From: Gemmatimonadota bacterium | GTDB taxonomy: Bacteria; Gemmatimonadota; Gemmatimonadetes; Palauibacterales; Palauibacteraceae | Direction of reading: 5' to 3' | NCBI GenBank assembly: GCA_029262175.1 | Contig: JAJCZV010000065.1 | Span: 1-43,787, forward strand | Length of the DNA stretch: 43,787 nt | In this document: piece after piece, positions 9,364 through 17,074 of the stretch | How the letters are laid out: every line of letters begins with the position of its first letter | Numbering within the stretch: position 1 is the stretch's first letter | Notes under the pieces: generated by a model | What the model was told of the DNA's origin: nothing | Database searches by the model: none | What the model saw: the letters and a program-made list of their open reading frames with translations, nothing else | Made by a program: the position numbers and the translations under genes

Positions 9364-9369
9364 TATAAT
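9364..9369 (+). promoter_or_regulatory. Candidate -10 element (TATAAT) for the flp gene
   Basis: A perfect TATAAT lies about 120 bp before the Flp pilin start, in an AT-richer stretch that stands out in this GC-rich window. No convincing -35 sits 16-18 bp upstream (TTGTGA at 9348 is too close), so the call rests on the -10 alone. The whole 9248-9489 gap otherwise holds no gene. Confidence 0.4.
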
Positions 9370-9489
9370 GAAGAACACCCCTCGTTGGCATTTTGGGTAC
9401 GCAACGTTCATATGCACCCCTACGTCACACCATGTGAAAACAACGATGGTCCTGACGCGATGGCTGGGGCCGAATTAGGAGGGTCGAAC

Positions 9490-9672
9490 ATGCGGAACTT
9501 TTTTAGAGAGCTTTGGGACAACGAGTCCGGTCAGGATGCCACGGAATACGTACTTCTCGTCGTCTTGATCGCTCTTGCGATCACGGCTGGAATGACGGTC
9601 CTCGCCACGGGCATCAACGGGGCATACAGCAACGCCTCGACGACGCTCAACACGACGACGAGCGGCTCCTAA
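9490..9672 (+). CDS. flp: Flp-type IVb pilin (isolated)
   Basis: This 60-residue prepilin has the Flp/Fap layout: a short charged leader, a prepilin-peptidase cleavage site after Gly14 (SG followed by QDATEY), the conserved Glu19-Tyr20 pair, and a hydrophobic helix VLLVVLIALAITAGMTVLA, ending in a Ser/Thr-rich tail. It should be processed by a TadV-type peptidase and assembled by a Tad secretion system, neither of which is in this window. The start at 9490 is fixed by a strong AGGAGGG 7-13 bases upstream (about 9477-9483) and by the family's normal length; the frame also extends to 9385. It is a single-gene unit with its own candidate -10 element and a downstream hairpin. Confidence 0.88.
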   Translation: MRNFFRELWDNESGQDATEYVLLVVLIALAITAGMTVLATGINGAYSNASTTLNTTTSGS

Positions 9673-9696
9673 ACCGGGACAGACCTTGATCTTGGC

Positions 9697-9722
9697 GCCG
9701 GCGACTCCTCGGAGTCGCCGGC
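9697..9722 (+). terminator. Hairpin terminator after flp
   Basis: A perfect 12-bp stem (GCCGGCGACTCC paired with GGAGTCGCCGGC) has a two-base apex, opened in practice to a four-base loop. It is followed by pyrimidine-rich sequence rather than a pure T-run. It is 25 bp after the flp stop, where the transcript should end. Confidence 0.7.
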
Positions 9723-9808
9723 CGCTCTCCTCCACCTTCGAGCGAATCGATCTTGGTTAGGGGCGTAACTCAACGGTTGCGTCCCTTTTCTGTGTAGAGC
9801 GGTTCCGC

Positions 9809-10273
9809 CTAGGGCACCGCCGTGTAGTGCCCGTGAATACAGAGCCATCGACCCGCCTCTTTCACGAAAATCCGAGTGGATTTCCCGCGGCTGGAGAATC
9901 GATCGGCCCCGATCTGGCCTGAGTCCGTCCAGTAGTAGGCCACCCAGGCGACGTCCCCCCGGATGGTCACTTCCGGTTGGTGCATCTCCGTGTGGACGTT
10001 TCGCGCGCGGGCCAGATAGTCCCGGTATCCGCGGACTTCGATGTCGCGGCCCTGCGCCAAATACACGTCGTTCTCGCCGAACTGGCTAAAGTCCGGGTGC
10101 ACGTACGCGGCGTACGCCTCGACATCGCCGGCTTCGATCGCCGCCCACATCGCGGTGAGGGTCTCCAGGACCTCGGTTTCCTCTTGTTCCTGAGCCATCC
10201 CTGGGCTGGGGATGACCAACAATGCCATCAACGACGAAACTACCAGAACGCCACTCCGTATCCATCGGGCCAT
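9809..10273 (-). CDS. Secreted SnoaL/NTF2-like (DUF4440-type) protein
   Basis: The 154-residue protein starts at ATG 10273 with a signal peptide (residues 5-27, ending PSPGMAQ). The mature domain has the NTF2-like pattern: a long first helix (EVLETLTAMWAAIEAGDVEAY), HPDF after it, a central MHQPEVTIRGDVAWVAYYW strand pair, and a final GRWLCIHGHYTAVP strand. NTF2-like secreted proteins include binding proteins and isomerase- or ketosteroid-type enzymes; no catalytic residue can be assigned here. A much longer frame in the same phase extends to 11554, but it crosses two unrelated genes and is spurious. It diverges from the membrane-anchored gene at 10433. Confidence 0.78.
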   Translation of the reverse strand: MARWIRSGVLVVSSLMALLVIPSPGMAQEQEETEVLETLTAMWAAIEAGDVEAYAAYVHPDFSQFGENDVYLAQGRDIEVRGYRDYLARARNVHTEMHQPEVTIRGDVAWVAYYWTDSGQIGADRFSSRGKSTRIFVKEAGRWLCIHGHYTAVP

Positions 10274-10432
10274 GTCGACTCCGTGGTGGGAAATCGGTTG
10301 GGGGCGGTCGACCCCCGTCGGGCTGCCATCTCGGATCCTTGCGATGCGACTGGGGTCTGTCCAGCTTCGCCCCCGCTCGCCCGCACCGGCATTTCTGCGG
10401 CGAGCGAACCCGTGACCGGCGTGAGGGGAAAA

Positions 10433-11008
10433 ATGAAAGACGGTGGAACGAGTGATGAAGAGCTCTTCTCGATGGAGGACCTCGAGAAGGATCTGAAGAA
10501 GGGCCGAGGGGGGCGTCGATGGCTCTGGCTCCTCATCGGGCTGGCCACCGGCGTGGCCGGTACCATCGCAGCGCCGATCTTTTTGACGCCCTATCTGCCG
10601 GATGGCCTGCTGGGCGGCGGGGATTTGGAGATCTTGAGCGGCCCCGTTCTCGGCGAAGAGCGATCCGGCGAACGCCTCCTCCTCACGATCGAAACGGAGC
10701 CGGGCGCGCTCATCGCGAGCTTCACGCAGCGCATGGATGAGATCGCGCTTCTCGTGGATCCCGGCGACATCGTCACGATCGGCGTCGAAGACTATGAACC
10801 TTTCGTGGAAAATCCCGATTTCAAAGGGGTCAAGAAGATGAGCCGCAGCGGCGCCGTCGCAGCGCCGGTGGAGATGGCGCCGGCCACGTCGAGCGGAGCG
10901 GCGCCCGCGGACGCCCCGCCGACCGGTGCCGTGGTTCCGATCCCGGACACCATGGCACGCGACACGGGGACCATCGAAGCCCCGCCGGACACCACCTCGC
11001 GCTACTAG
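10433..11008 (+). CDS. Single-span membrane protein of unknown function
   Basis: The 191-residue protein has an acidic cytoplasmic N-terminus (residues 8-20, EELFSMEDLEKD), a basic stretch KKGRGGRR and one membrane helix (about 30-52). A mainly beta domain follows (residues 62-125, LEILSGPVL to FVENPDF), and then an Ala/Pro/Thr-rich low-complexity tail (about 138-185). The topology predicts that the beta domain is periplasmic. GAGGGG sits 5-10 bases before ATG 10433, which fixes the start against a longer frame opening at 9977 inside the divergent gene. I do not recognise the family. The tail resembles cell-wall spacer sequences, which is only an analogy. Confidence 0.65.
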   Translation: MKDGGTSDEELFSMEDLEKDLKKGRGGRRWLWLLIGLATGVAGTIAAPIFLTPYLPDGLLGGGDLEILSGPVLGEERSGERLLLTIETEPGALIASFTQRMDEIALLVDPGDIVTIGVEDYEPFVENPDFKGVKKMSRSGAVAAPVEMAPATSSGAAPADAPPTGAVVPIPDTMARDTGTIEAPPDTTSRY

Positions 11009-11014
11009 CCCTTC

Positions 11015-11050
11015 GTCCGGGTATGTGTCCGCGTGTGTGTCCGGGTGTGT
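11015..11050. repeat. Three tandem 12-bp repeats
   Basis: Three units of 12 bases (GTCCGGGTATGT, GTCCGCGTGTGT, GTCCGGGTGTGT) run at 11015-11026, 11027-11038 and 11039-11050. They fill the short gap between the converging genes ending at 11008 (+) and 11065 (-). No stem that would act as a terminator is evident. Confidence 0.75.
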
Positions 11051-11064
11051 GTGCCCCCGAGGGA

Positions 11065-11589
11065 CTAGCGGCGGCTCTCGTAGACTGCGGTACGCCCCTC
11101 GGCGTCGAATGCGATGACGTCGTAGGGATCTACGCGGCCTCCCATTTCCATCCCCGGCGATCCGACCGGCATGCCAGGCACCGCAAGGCCCTTCGCCGCG
11201 GGCTCTTCGGCGAGGAATTTGGCGATCGTTGCCGCCGGAACATGTCCTTCGAACACGTAGTCCCCGATGAAACTCGTATGGCACGACTGAAGCTGTGGTG
11301 GTAGCCCGGCCGCCATTTTGACTTCGCCGATCGCGTTGGTATCCTCGACCTCGACGGTAAAGCCGGCTTCGCGCATGTGTTCGACCCAGGACATGCAGCA
11401 ACCACACGTCGGAGTCCGGTACACCTTCACCGTGGGCGCCCCGCTGCCCAATGAGGCCAGAACCGGTTGAGCCGCCGCCGAGTTCTGCTCGGTCGACGCG
11501 CCGCGTTCGGACGTCGTCTCCGGCGCGCATGCCCCGATGAATGCACCCGCGCATAAGACGACAAGTGATCTTCCGACGAAGCGAGACAT
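11065..11589 (-). CDS. DUF411-family metal-binding lipoprotein
   Basis: This 174-residue protein has a lipoprotein signal (FIGAC, Cys21), a Ser/Ala/Gln-rich linker, and then the DUF411 domain. The domain opens with VKVYRTPTCGCC (Cys62, 64, 65), followed by the conserved SCHTSFIGDYVFEGHVP (Cys103-His104, His116) and a Met-rich loop PGMPVGSPGMEMGG near the C-terminus. Cys, His and Met ligands of this kind suit a copper-handling protein in the periplasm. DUF411 genes often lie with copper resistance genes, but none are seen here, so the copper role is by family only. ATG 11589 gives the expected signal. It is divergent from the MscS gene, with 125 bp between. Confidence 0.85.
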   Translation of the reverse strand: MSRFVGRSLVVLCAGAFIGACAPETTSERGASTEQNSAAAQPVLASLGSGAPTVKVYRTPTCGCCMSWVEHMREAGFTVEVEDTNAIGEVKMAAGLPPQLQSCHTSFIGDYVFEGHVPAATIAKFLAEEPAAKGLAVPGMPVGSPGMEMGGRVDPYDVIAFDAEGRTAVYESRR

Positions 11590-11714
11590 CTCAGACTCCT
11601 TTTTGACGATTGCAGAGGGAACCAGGCGCGGTACCCCGCACCCCCTCCCAAGTTACCCGACCGGCCGGGACAGGGGTACTATCGAAAGAATCGAACACGA
11701 CGGAGCGAGGCAAG

Positions 11715-12830
11715 ATGGAAATCCTGGGAATCGATCTCAGTGCCATGGATATCGGGGTATGGTGGGGCCAGTTCGTCGAGTATGCGGGTCCGCGTTGGGC
11801 TCCCAGTCTCGTCGCGCTCGTGCTCGCGGCCGTGGCGTATTGCATCGGAAGACCGATCCTGACCAGAGTCGAGACCCGTTGGGTTACGAAAACGGATACG
11901 AAGCTCGACGACCATGTGATCCGCTTCTTTCGCAAAGCCTTCGTCATATCGACGCTCGCATGGGCCACGTGGCGATTGTTCGCCGTGTGGGGGCTGCCCA
12001 CGATCGCCGAATGGGTCCTGGCGATTTGGATCGCACTTCTGTTCATCCCCCTCAGCCGCTTCGTTGGGGACGTAATGGCGGTTCTCGAAACGCAGGTCGT
12101 CCAGCGCACCGAGACCACGTTGGACGACACGGCGTTGCCGCTTCTGAATACCGTCGTCCGCTTTCTGGTCGTGGCCACCGGAGTGGTCCTCGCGCTCGAC
12201 CGCATCGGTCTCAACATCGCCCCGCTCCTCGCGGGCGCGGGCGTCATGGGGTTGGCGCTGTCGCTCGCCGCGAAGGACACGCTTTCGAATCTGATCGCCG
12301 GCGTCCTCTTGATTATCGATCGACCCTTTCAGGTCGGCGATCGCATCGAGTTGTGGTTGGCCCCGAACGAGACCGGAACCTGGGGCGACGTGATCGAGAT
12401 CGGCTTGCGCGCGACGAAAATCCGGAACCCGGACAATCTCATCGTAGTGGTTCCCAACAACGAGATCATGCGCCGAGACATCATCAACTACACGATGTCC
12501 GGTCCACACATTCGAGTTCGGTTGCCGTTCGACGTCGCCTACGATACCGATATCGAGTTGGCGAAAAAGATCCTCATCGACGTGGCCGCCAAGACCCAGG
12601 GCGTAAAGTTGGACCCCGCGCCCATCGTGATCGTTCGCGACTTCGGTCCTTCCGAGGTGAAACTTCAACTCCGTGTTTGGATAGAAGATGCTCGGGCCCG
12701 ACGTGCGATCGGGGATCAAATCAAGGAGGCCGCGATGCGCGCGTTCTTCGAAGCGGGCGTGGAGATTCCGTATCCGAAACGTGACGTCTTTGTACGGCGG
12801 ATGGACCCCCCGGTCGTGGCCGGTGATTAG
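11715..12830 (+). CDS. Small-conductance mechanosensitive channel, MscS family
   Basis: This 371-residue inner-membrane protein has four N-terminal membrane segments (about 24-45, 77-96, 103-125 and 150-170). The pore-lining helix follows, rich in Gly/Ala (PLLAGAGVMGLALSLAAKD). The beta domain signature DRPFQVGDRIEL comes next, with a cytoplasmic alpha/beta domain (VRLPFDVAYDTDIELAKK) after it. It should open under membrane tension during osmotic downshift. GGAGCGAGG stands 5-13 bases before ATG 11715. The frame extends upstream to 11610, but that portion is low in hydrophobicity and outside the family. Its stop lies inside the next gene, whose GTG start overlaps by 8 bases. Confidence 0.92.
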   Translation: MEILGIDLSAMDIGVWWGQFVEYAGPRWAPSLVALVLAAVAYCIGRPILTRVETRWVTKTDTKLDDHVIRFFRKAFVISTLAWATWRLFAVWGLPTIAEWVLAIWIALLFIPLSRFVGDVMAVLETQVVQRTETTLDDTALPLLNTVVRFLVVATGVVLALDRIGLNIAPLLAGAGVMGLALSLAAKDTLSNLIAGVLLIIDRPFQVGDRIELWLAPNETGTWGDVIEIGLRATKIRNPDNLIVVVPNNEIMRRDIINYTMSGPHIRVRLPFDVAYDTDIELAKKILIDVAAKTQGVKLDPAPIVIVRDFGPSEVKLQLRVWIEDARARRAIGDQIKEAAMRAFFEAGVEIPYPKRDVFVRRMDPPVVAGD

Positions 12831-14121
12831 TCGGGCGTTCGTTCTCGCGTGCGTGGGTGCAAGCGGGTGCGCCACGATGGCCGCTCCGGTGGTCGCCCAG
12901 GACCCTGCGTTCTTTATCGGCACCTCTCATCTGCTGACGAATGTGACGGTCATCGACGGTCGCGGCGGTCCGCCACGCCCGGAATCGGCCGTGCTGATTT
13001 GGGGCGGGAAGGTGCAGGCGGTCGGCTCGCGGGGGCAGATCGTCGTCCCGCAGGGCACCACCGTGGTCGATTTGGGCGGCTCGTTCATCGTCCCCGGCTT
13101 CGTCGACGCCCACGCTTCACCTCGCACGCTCGAAGATGTGAGAGCGATGCTAGCCGGCGGCGTCACCGCGGTGCGTGAATCCGCGCTTCCAGTGGCGGTG
13201 TACGAAGAGCGTGGGCGGAGCGTTCCCTACGCCGATCCGGCGCCCAAGATCTTCGCCGGCGCTCCCGCGCTCGGCGTCGAGTTGGGCTCGGAGGAAGCGG
13301 CCGTGGCGGAGGTCGAGCGACAACTGTCGGACGGCGCGCCGTTTATCACGCTTGCCGCGAGTCTTCCCGCCGAGTGGCTCGTTGCGGTCATTCGCAGCGC
13401 GCGCCGCGGGGGCGCTCCGGTTTGGGCGGATCGCGGCGACACCGGGTGGCTGCTTGCCCTGCGCGCCGGAGCCGCCGTGGTCAGCCGATTGATCTCGGGG
13501 GACCCCGAACTCCTTCCAGAGGCGGAACGAGCCGGCTACTCGGCGCTGGCGCCGGGCCCGACACGCGCGCCCTGGCTCGAGCGGCTGGCTCCCCGTGGAA
13601 CCGAGGTGGATCGAGCCGTTAGCGCGATTCTCGCCGGCGACGCGCCTCTGGTCCCGCTGCTTGCGGCCGTAGAGGCGCCGCTGGGGTGCGTCACCGGGAA
13701 CGAGCGCTGCGCGACCCGGCCTTCCGCGGAGGATCTCGAGGCCCTACGCGCCTCGTGGCCGGCCGCGGAGGCCTTGGTCCTGGCGATGCGGGCCGAAGGA
13801 ATCCGGATGCTCGTCGGATCCGATGCGCCAACCTCTACGCCAGTGGGGAGCGGGTTCCACCGCGAAATGGAGCTTTTGGTTCAAGCTGGAATACCGGCGC
13901 TGGAAGTGTTGAGCATGGCCACGCGCGACGGCGCGATCGCGCTTGGCCAGCTCCACGAGTTCGGGACCATCGAAGTGGGGAAACGGGCGGACTTACTCGT
14001 CCTCGATGGAGACCCCGTCGCCGACATCCGGAACGCTCGCAAGGTCGGCCTCGTGTTTCTGGGTGGCGACCCGTGGCGCCTCGGACCGGATGGAAGGTGG
14101 GAGGCTGTCCGTTTCCGGTGA
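12823..14121 (+). CDS. Secreted amidohydrolase-like protein lacking metal ligands
   Basis: This 432-residue protein from GTG 12823 has a lipoprotein-like signal (ASGC, Cys16). The architecture is of the amidohydrolase superfamily: an N-terminal beta part with NVTVIDGRGGP, VDLGGSFIVPGFVDAHA, and the closing C-terminal GTIEVGKRADLLVLDGDP. The expected metal site is eroded. The HxH motif reads His97-Ala-Ser99. The lysine-bearing strand reads FITLAAS. The strand that normally carries TGH reads VWADRGD, and the IEHG strand reads VVSRLISG. Only the final Asp (GSDAPT, Asp334) remains. Hydrolysis is therefore doubtful, and a binding or structural role is inference. It overlaps the MscS stop by 8 bp (coupled translation likely), and its last 129 bp overlap the convergent acyltransferase. 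Confidence 0.8.
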   Translation: MISRAFVLACVGASGCATMAAPVVAQDPAFFIGTSHLLTNVTVIDGRGGPPRPESAVLIWGGKVQAVGSRGQIVVPQGTTVVDLGGSFIVPGFVDAHASPRTLEDVRAMLAGGVTAVRESALPVAVYEERGRSVPYADPAPKIFAGAPALGVELGSEEAAVAEVERQLSDGAPFITLAASLPAEWLVAVIRSARRGGAPVWADRGDTGWLLALRAGAAVVSRLISGDPELLPEAERAGYSALAPGPTRAPWLERLAPRGTEVDRAVSAILAGDAPLVPLLAAVEAPLGCVTGNERCATRPSAEDLEALRASWPAAEALVLAMRAEGIRMLVGSDAPTSTPVGSGFHREMELLVQAGIPALEVLSMATRDGAIALGQLHEFGTIEVGKRADLLVLDGDPVADIRNARKVGLVFLGGDPWRLGPDGRWEAVRFR

Positions 14122-14808
14122 ATCGTCGTGATAGCAGTGCGCATCTCTTCGCCGCGTCAGATCGTCGACCACGGCGGCCTTGAACGACGTCGCGGCTACA
14201 GCCTCCTCGAGTCCCTCGCGGTAGGATGGTATGTCCAACAGTTCTGCCCGGATCCGCACGCGTTGGAACAGCCGCGGGAAGCGGTCTCCGGGCGCATGTA
14301 CGTGGTGCAGCCCTTCGCTATAGACCAGAAAGAGACGACCTTTGGGGACGCTTTCGATGATGTCCGCGATGCCTCCGCGAACCGTCATCGGATTCCCCTT
14401 CGCGTCGAGTCCCGTGCGCCGCATCATTCGGCCCTCCGGCAGAATGACCACGAGCGCTTTCTCATCGTGCACCCGGGACAACACGTCGGCCCAGGTGCCG
14501 TCGCGTTCTCGGGTGACCGGTACGACGTGGTGCGCCACGAGTTTGAAGAAACGGCCGACGATCGGACGCGCCACCGTCTTGTCGGCGACGGGGAGGACGC
14601 CGTGCGCGGCCACCTGCCAAATCAGCCGGTTGGGCGCGGCGGCCAGAAGCACCGGTTCGAAAAGGCTCGTGTGGTTGAGCAGGGCGAGGATCCGATGATC
14701 CGACCACGGATCTTCGGGCTCGCGAATCCACTCGAATCGAACCCGGAAGAAAAGCTTCCCGGCGACCTTGACCGCAAACAGCAGCAGAAAGATTACGTAG
14801 CTACGCAT
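13993..14808 (-). CDS. PlsC-like 1-acyl-sn-glycerol-3-phosphate acyltransferase family protein
   Basis: The 271-residue protein begins at ATG 14808 with a hydrophobic anchor (SYVIFLLLFAVKVAGKLFF). The acyltransferase block I reads NHTSLFEP, so the usual HX4D becomes HX4E, and block III is the LPEGRMMRR version of FPEGTR. Members transfer acyl chains to lysophosphatidate or related lipids at the inner membrane. The frame upstream to 15078 is antisense to the next gene and is not used. The stop (TAA) is at 13993, so the final 43 or so residues are encoded opposite the end of the amidohydrolase-like gene. They are polar and charged with no family resemblance, and may be a late extension. The exact substrate is unknown. 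Confidence 0.8.
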   Translation of the reverse strand: MRSYVIFLLLFAVKVAGKLFFRVRFEWIREPEDPWSDHRILALLNHTSLFEPVLLAAAPNRLIWQVAAHGVLPVADKTVARPIVGRFFKLVAHHVVPVTRERDGTWADVLSRVHDEKALVVILPEGRMMRRTGLDAKGNPMTVRGGIADIIESVPKGRLFLVYSEGLHHVHAPGDRFPRLFQRVRIRAELLDIPSYREGLEEAVAATSFKAAVVDDLTRRRDAHCYHDDSPETDSLPPSIRSEAPRVATQKHEADLASVPDVGDGVSIEDE

Positions 14809-14929
14809 GGACTCCGAGTCTGCCCGACGGGTCGCTTCCGGGTCAAGGGTCCGTTGCGTCGCGCAAACCCCGGGACTATGTAGTGAATCCGGCCGGCGGG
14901 AGAGCCGGTTCCCCGAATCGGAGGCCCTC

Positions 14930-15964
14930 ATGACCCGAACGCTGCTCGTTGCAGCCGCGTGTTCGCTTTTCGCACAAGTGGCTGCGGCCCAAGACCACAC
15001 GATCATCGCGCTGAGCCACTCCGATTTCACGGCGTACGAGTTGGACCCGGCCACCGGAGAGATCGTCAGCCAATTCACGGCCGAGAATCAACCCCACGAA
15101 GGGGTCGTGTCGGCCGATGGAAAGACGATCTTCGTGGCGATTCCGCGCGACCCCCCGTATGTGGCCATCCTCGACGCGGACACGTTCGAGGAACGCGGCC
15201 GAATCGAATCCCCGTACTTCCATCGCGTTGCGGAAACCCGCTCGCTGGGTGCAGACGAGATCACCAACACCTCGGCTCTTCCACACGGTGTGGCTCTGAA
15301 CCGAGATGGAAGCAAGCTCTACATCGGAGTGGAATGGGCCGAGGTGCCCGGGATCGTCGTCTACGACGTAGCTCGAGAACGCGTTACGAAGAAGATTGAA
15401 CTGCTGCTCGAGGGCGGACATTTCCTAGCGGTCGATCGACGGTCCAACAAGTTGTACTACCCTCATCGCGATGATGATCGCGTTGTGGTGCTCGACACCG
15501 AAACGGACGAGATCCTCAAGATCATCGACGTCGCGGGTGGCCCCGTGGGTGTCGATTTCGCACCGTCCGGAGAGGTGTGGATCCACTCGGATTATGACGG
15601 ATCCGTGACCGTGATCGATGGCTCGAAGGATGAAGTCGTAGCGGTCATCGAGACGGGCGGAACCGGCGCGGGCCGCATGGCGGTCTCCCCCGACGGTCGG
15701 TTCGCCGCCTCCACGCGCAACGACACCGAAAACGTCGCCGTCATCGACGTGGCCACGCGCACGGTCCTCGGCCTGGTCGAAACGGGGCCGGGGCCCGGTT
15801 TCCCCCTGTTCTCTCCAGACGGAAACAAGTTGTACGTTATGAGTTCGCGCGGGGGCGAAGTGGCCGTGATCGACATGGCCTCGTTGTCGGTCGAGGCGCG
15901 CCATCCCGTGGGCGTAAACCCGTTCGGCGGCACCGTACGTCAGATCGGCGGTCGGGTCCCTTAG
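14930..15964 (+). CDS. Secreted YncE-like seven-bladed beta-propeller
   Basis: The 344-residue protein has a signal peptide (residues 2-20, ending QVAAAQ) and a repeated WD40/YVTN-like pattern. Repeated pieces such as VSADGKTIFVA, LNRDGSKLYIG, VSPDGRFAAST and FSPDGNKLYVMS each mark one blade start, interleaved with VVVLDTETDEI, VTVIDGSKDEV and VAVIDVATRTV. This is typical of YncE/surface-layer-type periplasmic propellers, which act as binding scaffolds; no catalytic site is seen. ATG 14930 is supported by GAGG nine bases upstream and by the signal. An in-frame leader to 14807 overlaps the divergent acyltransferase start and is discounted. Confidence 0.82.
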   Translation: MTRTLLVAAACSLFAQVAAAQDHTIIALSHSDFTAYELDPATGEIVSQFTAENQPHEGVVSADGKTIFVAIPRDPPYVAILDADTFEERGRIESPYFHRVAETRSLGADEITNTSALPHGVALNRDGSKLYIGVEWAEVPGIVVYDVARERVTKKIELLLEGGHFLAVDRRSNKLYYPHRDDDRVVVLDTETDEILKIIDVAGGPVGVDFAPSGEVWIHSDYDGSVTVIDGSKDEVVAVIETGGTGAGRMAVSPDGRFAASTRNDTENVAVIDVATRTVLGLVETGPGPGFPLFSPDGNKLYVMSSRGGEVAVIDMASLSVEARHPVGVNPFGGTVRQIGGRVP

Positions 15965-16090
15965 GGACGCCCCGGCGCGACCGCAGGCCGCCTGACTCGG
16001 TGGCATCGCGCACAATCGCGACGCATCTTCTCGATCTTCGGTCTATTGAACCTGTTAGCGGCTGCACGGCAGTCGTGAGGAGCGCTTTTT

Positions 16091-17065
16091 ATGATCCATC
16101 GTCTCGCCGTCGGTGCGACCCTACTGACTCTTTGTGCCGCGGGGCCGCTGGTGGCCCAACGAGATTTCTCTGCCGTCGAGTTCGAGGTCACTCACGTGGG
16201 GGGCAACGTGTGGGCGCTGATCAGCGGCGCCGGCGGAAACATCGCGGTTTCCTCGGGCCCCGACGGCGTTCTCATGGTCGACGACCAATTCGCTCCGCTG
16301 GCGGACAAGATCCGAGCCGCATTAACCGAAGTCGGACAGAACGGCGCCGCCGCCGAGTTGAAGTTCCTCCTCAACACGCATTTTCATGGAGACCATACCG
16401 GCGGCAACGTGGAGTTTGGCGATGTGGCGACCATCGTGGCCCACACCAACGTTCGTGAGCGGCTGGTCACACCTCAGACCCGAAACGGACAAACGACACC
16501 GGCAGCCCCGGCCCAAGCGCTCCCGGTGATCACGTTTGACGAAGCGCTGTCCGTGCATTTCAATGGCGAAGAGATTCGCGCGTTCCACCTCCCGAATGGT
16601 CACACGGACGGCGACGCCGTGGTTTATTTCATGGGCTCCAACGTGATCCACATGGGAGACGACTTCTTTGCCGGGGCCTTCCCGTTTGTCGACGTGGCGA
16701 GCGGCGGGAGTGTCGAGGGTCTCGAGCGCGGCGTTGGTGAAGTCCTCCAGCACGCGCCGGACGATGTCGCGGTCATTCCCGGACACGGCCCCATTTCGAC
16801 GATCGAGGACCTGGAGCTCTACCACCGCATGCTAGGCGAGACCATCGCGATGGTGCGACAAAAGATGGATCGCGGTCTGTCGTCTGAGGCCATCCAGGCG
16901 GAGGGCGTCGGGTCCGAGTGGGCAGAATGGGGCGGCGGTTTTATCAGCACGGAACGCTGGCTCGGGACGATCGTGCAGAGTCTCTCGGACGGCTCCGAGA
17001 GCGACTACGTAGATCACGGGCACGCTGACGAAGGCTCGCACACTCACGGCCGGTCCGGGGGATAA
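16091..17065 (+). CDS. Secreted metallo-beta-lactamase-fold hydrolase with His-rich tail
   Basis: The 324-residue protein carries a signal peptide (residues 4-23, ending PLVAQ). The metal-site motifs are complete: HFHGDH (His97, His99, Asp101, His102), His171 in NGHTDGD, the bridging Asp (MGDDFF, 190-191) and His232 in IPGHGP. A two-zinc hydrolase in the periplasm is expected. The substrate cannot be read from the sequence; quinoprotein-relay-type and lactonase-like members share this layout. The C-terminus ends in DHGHADEGSHTHGRSGG, a His-rich tail that could buffer or hand over metal. A GAGGAG-type site stands about 10 bases before ATG 16091. The sucA start follows its stop by nine bases, so the two are co-transcribed. 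Confidence 0.85.
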   Translation: MIHRLAVGATLLTLCAAGPLVAQRDFSAVEFEVTHVGGNVWALISGAGGNIAVSSGPDGVLMVDDQFAPLADKIRAALTEVGQNGAAAELKFLLNTHFHGDHTGGNVEFGDVATIVAHTNVRERLVTPQTRNGQTTPAAPAQALPVITFDEALSVHFNGEEIRAFHLPNGHTDGDAVVYFMGSNVIHMGDDFFAGAFPFVDVASGGSVEGLERGVGEVLQHAPDDVAVIPGHGPISTIEDLELYHRMLGETIAMVRQKMDRGLSSEAIQAEGVGSEWAEWGGGFISTERWLGTIVQSLSDGSESDYVDHGHADEGSHTHGRSGG

Positions 17066-17074
17066 CGCAGGCGT

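Noticed and set aside
9977..10432. N-terminal extension of the single-span membrane protein
   Set aside because: It lies antisense to the NTF2-like gene. GAGGGG and ATG 10433 mark the start.
10274..11554. Upstream extension of the NTF2-like gene (to make a 581-residue protein)
   Set aside because: It crosses the 10433 membrane protein and the DUF411 gene. Only the last 154 codons carry a signal peptide and domain.
14128..14883. 251-residue plus-strand ORF
   Set aside because: It is antisense to the acyltransferase and has no domain resemblance.
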